Source: Chlorokybus atmophyticus (Eukaryota > Streptophyta > Chlorokybophyceae > Chlorokybales > Chlorokybaceae). Taken from it: 64,000 bases of DNA. The stretch covers positions 1,791,601 through 1,855,600 of the forward strand of contig RHPI01002069.1 of the NCBI GenBank assembly GCA_009103225.1. Direction: 5' to 3'. Numbering within the stretch: position 1 is the stretch's first letter; each line of letters opens with the position of its first letter. The position numbers were made by a program, and so were the translations under genes. Below the pieces are notes generated by a model that did no database searches, had not been told where the DNA came from, and worked only from the letters and a program-made list of their open reading frames with translations. Of the stretch, positions 32,929 to 44,153 are shown one piece after another.

Positions 32929-35900
32929 TCACCGCTGCGGTAGCTTCTCTGGTGGCAACGCAGCCAGCATTTGCGAGACTCCGTCGTTTGCGATGGTGAC
33001 GATTGTAGCAGGGTCGCTCTCAGGAAGTGGGACCAACCAAGGCTCGCCGTCAATCTGCAAATACGCCTCCTTGAACCTCTTTGTCCCGTGAAGTTCCGCG
33101 CGCACCTTACTCACCTGCGCACGACAACGTGATGTTGCACTGGACTCAGGTATAGCTCCCACATGCACTCTGCCACGCAAACAGAAGGCAGATTGTGTAT
33201 TTCATGAGTGCACGTGTGAGTGCACGGCAAAACTTAGTAGAAGTATACCCAGTAGCAGCAATAAGAATGAGGCCAACCTGTGCCAGACGGACACCATGAG
33301 TCATCCTGCCCATCATGCAGCCCATGTCCCAGCCGCTACGAAACCCAACAACCTCAAGCAGACCATCATCGCCTGTTGGGACCTTGAACTTCTGCAAACA
33401 GCAATACACACCTTAGCACAGATGGACAAACATGCATACTAGAATAGATCAAATCCTCACACGCGCGTGCATGCGCATAGACAGGTTTCAACTGAATACG
33501 ACAACAAAACCTGCTATATGATAATGGCAAAGTTTGATATCTGACCTTTCGCGCTGCACTCTTGTCATGTGATCCCCATGGACTGCGCCCACCAGCGTAG
33601 CTTTGAAGGTTCAGGATGACCAATGCGCGCATGCTGTCAAGTAAAGCATGGGGTTAATGCATGCGGGCGTCGATGTTACACCAAGACAGACAGGAATGTT
33701 GCAGCTTGTTCTTGCACTCACTCGTTCGGAAGGTCCAGCTTTACCCATTCCCCTAAACTGTTCGCAACAAACACTTTGGCCACGGCATTGATCTCCCTGC
33801 ATGTACCACTGTTAGCTGATGCATTTATTCTGTAGCGCAGGTCTAGGGGTTGCACAAGTCATTGCACGGGTGATTCAACACTTACTCTGCAAATGCGCAA
33901 GGACAGCACCAAGTGCACCCCGTGCAGAGCCATCCCTGTTTCAAGCCGTAGTATCCATACAGTGTTTGGTTGATGAAGCGGCCGCGGACCATCTTAGGGT
34001 GTTCTTCGCGGTGCGTGTGGAATCCATGTGCAATCTGTGCATCCATGCCTGATGCCAAGTAGACTGTCAGCTAATCTGCAAGCTCGCTTGCCACAAGTGT
34101 CCTGTCCGCAGCATGAACGGCAGTTCTCACCAATGCTGAAGTAATTCCACATGCCTCCTTCATACACTGCCCTCTCCGGAACTCCCTCCTGACACAGCGC
34201 AGAATGATATGCTGCAGCAGCATGCAAGCCTGCTGCTGAGAGCGCTACTGTCTGAGGTTGATGCATTGCAAACTGCCACTGACCTCATTAACGATAACGC
34301 CCTCAGTGCCTCGTTTGGCCAGAGAGTTGGGCAACTTGATGGGCGCATCTGTTCCTGGTTGAAATGTCACAAGCCACCTGAAAGCAGTACACATCATAGT
34401 ATCATGGGACACACTGTGTGCTGAAGCACACTTGGATATGCTACCAACAGAGGCCAATCGTAATGACACCAGTCAACTTGCGGATTATAGCATTGACTAC
34501 ATGAGACGGTTAGGCTGACAGAACGCTCAACGCTGCATGCATATCTGCAAGGCCCTGCCACATACCTGTCCAGATGAGCGAGCCTTGCTGTGAACATCTG
34601 CTGCAGGGTACCACGTACTCGCGCAAAAGAAGAAAAAGATCTGCCCTGTAATCCATGTCAGATGTCTAATCAGGCCCATGTACCACCACCACCACTTCAA
34701 CCGCAATGGATCAACACAACTCACCCAACCAAAGGAGCGTGACAAGTCGTTGCCTGTGCCAAGCGGTATGATGGCCAATGCGGGATCTTCCTCCAATCCT
34801 AGACCCCGTATTGCCCCTAATAGCCAACCAACAGTGCCATCACCACCCGCAACCTGAGAACCTCATGTCACACTCACTTGTAGCGGCATGCACAGCAACA
34901 GAGCACCTGCACGTGCTTACCACAATCCTGATCTTTGCTTTGACTTCTGCGGCTATAGTATCGCCGGCCTCAGCGGCCTTATCCAAACGAGCGTACAGCG
35001 CTCTGAGGACAACATCAGGCCTGTTTTGCTTCTCTGCAAGGTCAAACACCTAATGGTAGCAATGGAAGTTAAAGATGGACTGCTGGATATTTAAGTCACA
35101 AGTGACCACCGGTTTGATAAGCAAGTCTGTGCCTGACCTGCAACGGGCCAATGAACTCGGTCATCTTCTTGCGCACCGCTGGGCCTTTTTGACCCCCGCT
35201 TCTCGAGTTGATAAAAAGGAGAGTCGGTGAGGCCTCTTTATCCAGGTTGCGAAACGGCTCCGCTTCTGCGGGCGAGTCTGTTAAGTACCTTCTTGGAATG
35301 ACAAACTTCTCAAATCCCTGCACAAGCATACTGAGCCTAAACAGCCACACTGAGCAAAGCCGCGGTGCCAGCAGTAGCCCTGTCGTACCGCCTTTGATGA
35401 GACTGCCATCGTTGCTGATCGTTTCAAGCGGTCACTGAAGGTTGGTTGCCTCTGCATGGTCGCTGCTTTTGGTGGCTTCGGCGGTATGGGTGTTTCAACG
35501 CTTAGTGCAGCTGCAGGCTGAGCTGGTGCCTCTGTCGCCAAAGGACTATCGCGGGTGACTTTCGACCTTACAGTGGGTGGTGTCAGATTGGAGTGCAGCC
35601 CAGTTGTGGATGTGGAGGCCGACACGGGAGGTTCCTCTATTTCAGTTATCTCCGTCACGAGCAGCACGGGCGGCCGCTTGGCGGATGTGACAATTTTGAC
35701 ATCAGGTGGTGGTGCAGACGTGCTTGCTTCATGTGGTGCTTGTTGGGTTGCTGCTCTGTTAGCCACCTCACTCTCTAGTGCTTCGCTGGTAGACACTGCT
35801 CCCACATGGTGTGAAGCATCAGTTTCAGTGGTTGGGGAGACTGCTGCCTCATTAGCTAGAGTGACTGTTCTTGCTGTCTGCTCCTGCAGTGGCGAGTCCA

Positions 35901-36183
35901 GCGGGTCAGCCTGTCCCTCGCGTGAAATTCCATTCACAGTTGTGCTCGCAGCAGCCCCAACGGCTATGCCCGCAGCTGTGGGGACTGCGCTGTCAGCAGC
36001 AGCGGTAACGGTGTCCGCAATGGCACTCGCAGCTTCGACAGTCTTATATTCATCCTCCTGCAATGCCACACCGTTGACAGACACCGCTTCATCGGACTCA
36101 AGTGTGTGCTTCTGGGAAACAGGCAGCTCCCCTTCTGCACGTGAAGCTGGCACAGCAGCAGCTGTGGCGTCCTCCAACGCCAT
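32929..36183 (-). CDS. Diacylglycerol kinase, plant type without C1 domains
   Basis: Twelve minus-strand exons: 36183-35389, 35317-35138, 35049-34921, 34853-34725, 34600-34566, 34377-34284, 34188-34131, 34048-33886, 33796-33722, 33633-33546, 33391-33278, 33114-32929; all phases agree; 681 aa. The enzyme phosphorylates diacylglycerol to phosphatidic acid. After a 250-residue low-complexity N-terminus rich in Ala, Ser, Thr and Glu comes the DAGKc catalytic domain: [20 protein letters not shown] (GGDGT 371-375) and [10 protein letters not shown]. The accessory domain follows: [31 protein letters not shown] and LQIDGEPW. No C1 finger or transmembrane segment is visible, as in plant cluster II/III enzymes. 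An acceptor-like site just upstream of the Met (with an open frame beyond) leaves room for an earlier 5' exon. Soluble, regulated membrane recruitment is inference. Confidence 0.95.
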
Positions 36184-37053
36184 CGCCTCCTCTAGCTGCG
36201 AAGCAACCACCCAGCTTACATTGACACCGAGTAACACTGGTTTCCAAGGCTAGTAAGCTGAACAACAGAACCAAACACGGACACCTTTACATTACATGCC
36301 ATGCTACCTCATTCTCTGACTGTTTGCTTTATGCCTAAACATAAGTGATGTCAACTGTTGCTGCAGTTGTTGCACTACAGACCAAGTGTTGTTGTCGCAT
36401 TGCGTGTGACAGTCTAATAGAACAAGCAGCCGGTACCACACCAGAAATGGAGCAAATTTGATATGACAGCTGTGAAGAGTTGTGCGTTGTAGTGGGAGCT
36501 CAACTACATGATAAGTTTTCAAGCGTATGTTTGCTGCAGCATGTGTGTTGGCCAACGGTCACATGCAGCTCCTGACAATGTGCATGTAGCAAGCCCAAAA
36601 CACAATCTTCACTCAACTGTCGCGTACATTGCATTGCCTTCATGCCTCAGCAATGCGTCAATTGGTGGCGTGTCAGTGTCTGGACACCCCTCACAATACC
36701 GCAACAATGCATACCGCAGCTTGACGTCAGCGCCGCGCTCAGGAACGCTCCAAGCCGACGACAAAGGCCATGTGTAATCACATTCCCGTCTGACCGACAT
36801 GCACCATGCTGAGCATCACGTCTCAATCAGCCTGGACACCGCCCCCCTCGCCGCCGCCGGCAACCACGACGACGACGCAGCTCAGCTTTGCCAGCTGGCA
36901 GCATTTTCACTGAACGATCACTGTGCTTCAGTTAGGGTTTCAAGCCGGCGTACACTGATCGCTTGGGATCACTCAGGCTCACATGGATCAGTAACCTTGG
37001 TCTGGATGCTGTTGGGTTCAGTACTTACTGATCCAGGTGTTGTTGGAGCCAGC
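36184..37053. other. Divergent promoter region (DGK / EF-hand protein)
   Basis: This 870-bp interval lies between outward-facing starts. No repeat or named promoter element stands out. Confidence 0.5.
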
Positions 37054-39304
37054 ATGGCTAGCGGGGGCGGCGGTGGTGATGACGATGAGGAAGAGGAGGC
37101 CGTCGACTATGAGCGTCTCAGGGAAGAGCGCGTCAAACGCAACCGTCTCATGATGCAAGAGCTGCAGGTGTGTACTCAGGGTGGTGGTCGCTGCAGTGAA
37201 GTGCTGCGCAGTGCTGACTGCGTGCTGCTGCCAAGCACATGCTGCATTCTTGTTTAGGTGCGTGAGAGGTTGCAAAATTATTCGCCAAACAGTGTCAAGT
37301 TTGCAAATGCTGTGCCGAGTTGTCAGTGGCTCATGCAGTGTACCTTTGCATGCACGATAAACATGCCACGAGCTGCTTACAATACTTGACGGGACGCAGC
37401 ACACAACATAGAGGACGGCTTACAGTTCATTGGACTCTGTTTGCATGCAGTTAACTGTATGAGCACAGTGCACAACGTACAGGTAGTGGCAAGCGTGCAT
37501 CGTGTTGCGTTTCGCAGAATGACAGCCTTGTTAGTAGCATGCTTACGGATTAATGCAGGTGACAGCAGCAGCCCAGACTCTGGCATCGAGAGCAGCTAAT
37601 GAACAGAAGCTCCAAGCAGACAATATCGCTGCAAAGGTTGGTGCAGCAGATGTCGCGGTTACTTTTTCATCACCCTCCTCCTCATCATCATCATGCTAAA
37701 TGTCATCAATTATGTATAGCACAAATACCGCACTACACAGTGTTGTCTTGAGCAGGTTAACAATGAGGCGCATTGACTCTTCTCCACTGTTTCTGTTGCA
37801 GATTGCAAGAGCAGCAACAGCAAAGCGGAGGTCTGTGCCGGTGCGTGCAGCCCGCGCACGGAGAGTCTCATATGCCGAAGGCGTCGACAGTGATGGCAGC
37901 AACGGAGGCGACAATAGCGGTGATGACAGCAACGGCGCTATTGCTGCAGGCAAAAAAAGCAAGCGCAAAGGCAGCGATGACGAGTTCGAGCCCGTGGATG
38001 ATGAACATGATGATGATGAGGGTGGTGATGCCGAGGAGGCCAAAGATGATGAAGCTGAAGAAGAGGACGATGCTGCAACGAGAGATGAAAGAAAGAAGGT
38101 CAGAGTACGTGTATCAATGTGACTGCCGATGTGCTGAGACTCTCAGGTTGAAGCATTTGACTTGATTCAAAATGTCTGTTCAGAGCATGCGCAGTAGCAG
38201 GCAGAAGCGACAAGCGGCTAAGGCCAAAGGCACCGGGAAGTCTTCTATTTTCTTCCCTGACTCTGATGATGACGACGTTCATAACGGCGATGATGAAGAA
38301 AGCCAGATGGCTGCTGCCATCGCTGCAAGCCTGGCGGAAGTTGAACACGAGGCATTGCAGCAGGCGTTGGCCATGTCCATGACGGACGCCAATAACAGCA
38401 ACAAAAACAACAATATCAATACCGATACCAGGCAGCCACAGAGTGAAGATGTTGCGCAGCAAGCCTCAACGTCAGCTCCGCAACCGGACCGGTCAGCTGT
38501 GACACCGCGCCAAAGGGCACTGCAGCAGGTTCGATTTTGTGTTGCTCTCTGTTGCTCTTTTGACCTCCACCTTGTGCCTGGCACTGCAACACAGTGCTTA
38601 CTCATGCTTGACAGGTGGCAGCTGTGCAGGAGACGCAAGACGCCGATGCGCAAGACAAACACACGGACGTCACAGCTATAGCCAAGCGGCCAGAGGTTAA
38701 TGGGCGTGCACCTAAACGAAGAAAGGTTAGCTCAGACCAGTAGCATGGACTGGGGTGACCACAAGAGTTTTTGTTAGCGTTGGCAAATGCAGGTTGGTAA
38801 AGTTCGCGCAACACTTGCTGCAACGCCTCACCAAGCTTCAACAACAACATTGTATCACCCAATTCGTGTGTCACGTTTCTGACATTGGGCTGCGCAGGGA
38901 CGGGGCCGCGCTCTTGAACCAGCATCAGATGCAGACGTGGTGAATTACTTCAAGGTTATAGATGGTACGTGCTGACGATTGCTAACTTTTGTGCGAAGCC
39001 ATGCAAGTGTTTGACGGCGCTGGCTGTCTGCTTGCGCAGAGAACAATCGCGGCTATGTCACGGCTAAGGACATAGACAGGCTGGCCAGGGCGTATGGGTT
39101 CGGTGGTGAATGGACTGAGCAGAACATGAAGGACATGATTGATGCTTTTGACATTGATGGCGATGGAAGGGTATTTGATGTTCTGACGGATGTATCTGCT
39201 TGCAAAGCGTTTGTGCTGAAAATTGTGTTCCACAGATAACATTGGTTGAGTTTCAAGAGCTGCATGCCCGCCACGGCGTTGTGCCTGGACGCGTCCAGCA
39301 GTAG
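37054..39304 (+). CDS. Nuclear-looking EF-hand protein with UIM-like motifs
   Basis: Eight exons: 37054-37167, 37559-37636, 37802-38098, 38184-38528, 38615-38725, 38898-38964, 39040-39170, 39236-39304; phases agree; 403 residues. The N-terminal half alternates acidic runs (EEEEAVDYE, long Asp/Glu tracts at about 100-155) with basic clusters (KKSKRKG and KRQAAKAK). Two adjacent segments match the ubiquitin-interacting motif pattern (acidic, then Ala-x3-Ser): about 201-214 (EESQMAAAIAASLAEV) and 218-232 (HEALQQALAMSMTDA). A second basic cluster, APKRRK, precedes a C-terminal EF-hand pair: loop 1 at 337-348 is degenerate at position 5, loop 2 at 375-386 (DIDGDGRITLVE) is canonical. The combination suggests a calcium-responsive nuclear protein that binds ubiquitin. 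I do not recognise a named family, and the UIM reading is by pattern only. Confidence 0.85.
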
Positions 39305-40033
39305 AATGGGTAAGAAGCTGTGGCTCGCAGACAGTCAGTTCCAGGGTTAGGAGGCGCATGCACCAAGCATGTGGACACAACACATTTTGATTACAGCTAC
39401 TTGCATTGTTGTTGCCGAAAAATCTTTAAGGTGTATCATGTGAAGTTGTTGACTCTGTGCGCGCACACTTACATGCGCGCGCATACAGCACCAGTCAGCA
39501 GCGAATACAGCACACACAACTGTCCAACAACAAACAGCAATCAGACAACTACTGCAAAATTGTAGTCACGTTTAGGTGGTAACAGGCGTATTGGTTGGGC
39601 GCAGGGTTGCGGTAGACAATTCCAACCGTATGCGTGTGCATTCCCTTGTGATCCTGTGTGGCCCAGCATGCGCGCAACTGGCAGGTGATAATGGGCACAA
39701 ATCGGGCAGTTACAGTTCTCAATTCTGGGCTGCTACTGACCACTGTGAGGTTGAGTGAGAACTCTATACTTTGTAAATGCATGACATCCAAGCAATGACA
39801 AGAGCTGACACATTCCAATAGTGACTTGCATGACAATCTGTAAGTACAACACTTGCTACATTCATGCATGCCACAACCCTTGCATACTATAATTTACTCC
39901 TGCCAGTAATCTACTTACACTAGTGCACTGATTGCAGCAAACTGACAGCTGCAGTGAACGCACTACAACTATACAAGCACTACGCGTATCTACAGTTCCA
40001 AAATTGAAATGGCCAGTCATGCCTACATGTGAC
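39305..40033. other. Convergent 3' region (EF-hand protein / phosphoglycerate mutase)
   Basis: The 0.7 kb between converging stop codons holds no gene that I can recognise. Confidence 0.5.
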
Positions 40034-41702
40034 CTAGATCAAGGAGTCAGCGTCACCTTTCTTCAATGATGACACCAATCCTTGAGGCCGCTCTGTGGGC
40101 GGCTTGCCCGTTTTTGGGTCATGGACAGGAGGTAGCACGCAAACTTGGCCAAACTGACTGTTGTTGTAAGAAAACACAAACGGCACGGCTGTTTGAACCT
40201 GTAGTCTCAGCGACTCCTCTTCAGTGAGCCCGGCAAGCCTTGAGATCAACCCTCGCAGCACATTGCCATGTGCCACAAGAAGAATGTTCTCGCCTGTCTC
40301 CAACCTTGGCAGAATGGTCGCCGCAAAGAACGCTTGTACTCTCTGGGATGTCTCCTGAAATGCGTGATGTGCACCAAATCAGCTTGGCGCATGTGGTTAA
40401 CAACTGCATGCAATGTGCGCATGCATATCAAGTGGCCTACCCTCAGACTTTCACCACCAGGAGGTGAGGTGTCCGTGCTGCGTCGCCACAAAGCCACTTG
40501 CTCCTTGCCAAAAATCTCGCAAGCCCGTTCCTTGTTCAAGCCTTGTAACATGCCATAGCACCGCTCATTGAGTGCCGGGTCGGTGTACAGAGGCACCATC
40601 TCGCACTCAGCACTGCTCAGCGCCAACTGCGCTGCTAGCTATAAAAGCAAAAGAACGTGTTACTGCCTGATAGCACGGACAACTGCATTACCAACACTGT
40701 TCAAGGCAACTCCAATAACCAGCTGCAGCGACTGACAACCATGTCAATTTCAATTGCTGATATCACATGCTCTCAACCACATACCAGCAAACGCTGCCGA
40801 TTCTTGTCGCCGTATCTGGCAGCACCATTGATACCACCACGTATGTGTACTGGTACTTGGCCAGCAGCATTCTGTAGAGCAAAATCTATTAGCGCTGTTC
40901 ACCAACCTGGTACTGCCTTTCAGCAAAAGCAAACAAGAGTCAAACTAGCCAAAGAAGACATACCTGCGTCATGGCAATCATCGCGGTCTGCTTGGATCTT
41001 GAAAGCCGGCTTGTCAATACCAAATCAAACTTCAGGCCAGCAAACGCCCGACCCCCTGCAATGGCCTCCTCTACTCCCTTCGCACTGAGAGGTATGTCTA
41101 CGTCGCTGCAGGACAAGAATCTCAGCACCAGACTTGAACGGTCACCACAGTCCGCATGACTATGCTTACTGTGTTTTTTGACATATGTTCTGTGGCCAAG
41201 GAGATGCTTGCATTGTGTTCCATCTTTAGCATGATGGCCAAGCACGTTACTATGAAAGCATTGTTAACTTGCACAGCGACAATTACCCTGTAAAAAGTCC
41301 TCTGTCATTCCACATGGACGCTCCGTGCCGCATGAGCACGAGCATGGGCTGTGTCCGCGAGCCGGCAACGTTGCCGTTGGCATCTCTGCTCCGAAGTAGC
41401 AAGTCTTCCAGGGAGGCGGGGGTGGCGCAGCAGGGGATGGAGTCGGTGTCAAACGCCGCCACGACGGATGTGGACGCGTCGGCGGCGGCGGAGGAGGAGG
41501 AGGAGGAGGAAGCCGTCTCCTTGGACGGCGCCGCAGCAGCCGAGCAGGAGCAACCCCCCGTTTGGGCCTGCCATGACCCTGCAGCCTGCCTTGAACGGGG
41601 CACCCGGCCTCGCCTCCGCCTCTGCGCCAACCGGGACCCGCTCAGCGATGACGTCTGCGTCCCGCCAACCAGCGCAGGTGTCAACAAAGCCGCCAACGCC
41701 AT
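40034..41702 (-). CDS. Phosphoglycerate mutase, histidine-phosphatase (dPGM-like) superfamily, probably organelle-targeted
   Basis: Five minus-strand exons: 41702-41287, 41105-40964, 40871-40785, 40638-40441, 40354-40034; phases agree; 387 residues. The family interconverts 3- and 2-phosphoglycerate through a phosphohistidine. The catalytic [10 protein letters not shown] (His126) is followed by FTGDVDIPLS, the [10 protein letters not shown] arm, [25 protein letters not shown] and the second catalytic His in VAHGNVLRG (about 310). About 118 residues precede the core: a hydrophobic then Arg/Ser-rich stretch resembling a plastid or mitochondrial transit peptide, then an acidic Ser/Ala linker. 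Exon 3 encodes a 29-residue insertion (from [13 protein letters not shown]) that I do not recall in bacterial dPGM. Other members of this superfamily dephosphorylate different substrates, so the exact reaction is inferred from the LNERxYGxLQGLNK signature. Confidence 0.92.
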
Positions 41703-42981
41703 CACGACCTGACACCTCCGTCCGCCAGCCTCGCCGCCGTCGCCACCACCAGCGCCGCCAACCACAACACCGTCAACATGAACGACTTTGCGTGTGACAA
41801 ACCTAACTCTCCCATAGACCGGTAGCCAGCAGCAAAAGACCGGTTGCTACGCCCGCGACAGATCTTTTCGCGGGCAGTTAGGGCGAGATTGACCGGTCTA
41901 TAGCAGCGCAGCCGGTCTGTAGCGCAGATAGGGATAGGGATATGTTCGTGCCTGCTTGGCTTTTGTTTCATGATTGCCGTATGGAATTCGTGGCTGAAGT
42001 TATCAACCCGGCGGATGCTGCACTCGCCGTCAGATGCGAGTCGGCCCGGGCAATCCACGGTTGCAGACGTAGTTCAGGATGGATATTTTCGTCGCGTGGG
42101 ACAAGACTGTTAATGAGTGTCAACTTGACACAGGCCCATGACGCGTGGACAGGTGACACGCGTGGTGGTGACGTGACTCCGGCGTGGGCCTCGTGCATGT
42201 GCCTGCGCTCTGCCATGCACAGAGGAGGAGTTCATGGAGTGAGAAGCCTGTGGTATTCTTGTCGCCGCCATGCGCCATCCGGGTGGCGGTTAACAACACC
42301 GCGTTCACAACACTCAACACTGTGTTGCAACTAACACATGCAGGATAACATAAAGCTCGTTGCAAGCTTTGTTTTACTTGTTTACCTTATAGCTTATTTT
42401 GTTATTAAACTTGACTAGGAAACGAAACCCATCAAAAAACAATTGCTAACTGCATTGTCTTGCGATTGTTCCCAATATTAAATAAGTATTTAAACAATTG
42501 CACAATGCAACATGTGTAATTGCAACATCTTGCAATTGTTACTTTTTCTTTCTTTACGCGCAAGTCGGTCACTTTCATGCAAAAATAAACGCATTTTATC
42601 GAATGCAATCCAATGTTACGTTGCGATGTGTTGTGAAAGCATGCGGCAAAGTTGACGCAATTATTTAATCACCATTACTGAAGTAGCATAAAATGCTATA
42701 TGCATTTTATTTGATACGCTCGAATCAATTTTTCAGTTCAACATCCACGATGAAATCGGTTTCTTTGAATGTGACCGTTTTCGCAATGCAAGTTCGTATA
42801 TAGTACTATACATGAATTTGTAAACGTTTCAATTCAATGCCATTGAATTGAAAGGCTTGTAAATTTGACCGGGTCAAATTTACAAGCCTTTTTCGCCAGC
42901 TAAATGCGGCTTATGCGCTTAGATTTTTATATCACTGAATCTTAACTTGGTAAGCAATGATCGCGACCACTTCAAACGGCG
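41703..42981. other. Intergenic between phosphoglycerate mutase and the retroelement, AT-rich at its right end
   Basis: The first 0.6 kb is the promoter side of the mutase gene. From about 42340 to 42960 the sequence is AT-rich and contains a cluster of perfect palindromes (separate entry). No coding exon is recognised. Confidence 0.55.
42799..42891. repeat. Cluster of three adjacent perfect palindromes
   Basis: TATAGTACTATA (42799-42810) is self-complementary. A 12-base arm at 42828-42839 pairs with 42841-42852 around a single base. A 20-base arm at 42851-42870 pairs perfectly with 42872-42891, again around one base. The last two share two bases, so they would extrude as neighbouring cruciforms or hairpins. 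The cluster sits about 90 bp outside the retroelement target site. Confidence 0.92.
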
Positions 42982-42986
42982 GCGAG

Positions 42987-43325
42987 TGTAACGGTGTGCT
43001 ACCTCCATAGAGGTTCCCCGCCCTTATTTAGGATTAAATAAGGGTCCCAACGGGATTATACAGCCTATTAAGCCTTATTAGGGCCGTTAACCTAGTGTTA
43101 AGGCCCTAATGTAGTGTTACTTAACTATAACACTGATATCGACATGAGACATGAGTCTCATGTGGATATCAGCTGCATGGCGGCGCTGCTAACGCAGCGG
43201 CCGCCATAGCCAGAGCATCTTTTGCTCTGGCAACTGCCCCGGCAGTGGCGGCGGCGGCGGCGAGGCTGGTGGTGGTGTTGGGGTAGGGGATTAAAGGGAG
43301 GAGGGGCACACCCTCTCTCCTGACA
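42987..43325 (+). repeat. 5' LTR of the chromovirus
   Basis: It is 339 bp, TG...CA. It contains at least five successive inverted repeats: 43021-43044, 43077-43110, 43113-43134, 43135-43170 (nested) and 43210-43230. It is followed by the primer-binding site. Confidence 0.97.
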
Positions 43326-44153
43326 TTGGTATCGGAGCACGGGCGGCAAGGGGCCTGTGGGAGGGGCGGCGGCAGGCGGCAGGCACTGCAGGGGCGGCGG
43401 CAGGCACTGCGTCGGCAGGCGGCACTGCGGCGGCAAACTAGCGGTAGTTAAAAGTTTTGTTTGGTTTAACTGTTGTAGTTAAACGCTGCTGCTGGTGCCT
43501 AGCCTAGCCTAGCCTAGCCTATGCATGCCATGCCATGCCATGCCTAACTTGTCCTAGTTTAGTTGTTATTGTGTGAAGGGGGGCGGCCATCCAGGCCCCT
43601 CCCTGAAGCATTGCATCCAAGCACATAACATAGTAATCATATATTGTTTACTATAATCTTTGTGTGCTAACCACCACGTGGATTCGTGGTGGTGAAGGGC
43701 TTTTTATCTATTTTTTTGGATAAATTCCCTTGGGGGCAGTTCGGTGGCAACATCGACTGTCTCGGTACCGCCAGTCAGTGCGGTGAGGCCGCCAGAATTT
43801 TTCTGTGCGGTCGATATCAAACTCACAACTCACAACTTGTCGATATCGGCCTGTAGGGCTGATTCAACGAGATTTTGGCACTTTGGGTGTCAATTGTGAT
43901 TGTAAGTTGAGCTGGGTTGTACAAAGTGAAAACTTTGAGCAGCCATAGCTCGTGAGCCGTCGCGTGCATTCGCGTGCGGTTTGTTGCACAGTGATTGTCT
44001 AGTTGAGAGGTGTGTGGAGAGCTCTTGTTTGGGCTGAATACTCCACGTTTACCCCTCCAAACTTGACAGGACAAAATCACTAGTATTCGACGTTTTCATA
44101 GTGCACAACTTTCCGTGTTTGTGCACTATTTGAACAGTGTTATCCTTGGGCAG
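43326..44153 (+). other. Retroelement leader with short tandem repeats
   Basis: This is the untranslated region between the 5' LTR and gag. It has GGCAGGC-type repeats (about 43370-43432) and a CCTAG pentamer array (about 43500-43520) followed by CATGC repeats. It probably includes the packaging signal. Confidence 0.7.
43327..43338 (+). other. Primer-binding site
   Basis: TGGTATCGGAGC matches the usual plant-element site complementary to the 3' end of initiator Met-tRNA, except for one base. It lies one base after the LTR end. Confidence 0.85.

Noticed and set aside
35555-36253. 232-codon plus-strand open frame opposite DGK exon 1
   Set aside because: It is the antisense of the low-complexity DGK N-terminus; the Ser/Ala/Thr/Val composition mirrors it.
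42340-42960. AT-rich stretch as a second, older transposon
   Set aside because: The palindromes are suggestive, but I found no terminal repeats with target duplications and no coding remnant, so I list only the palindromes.
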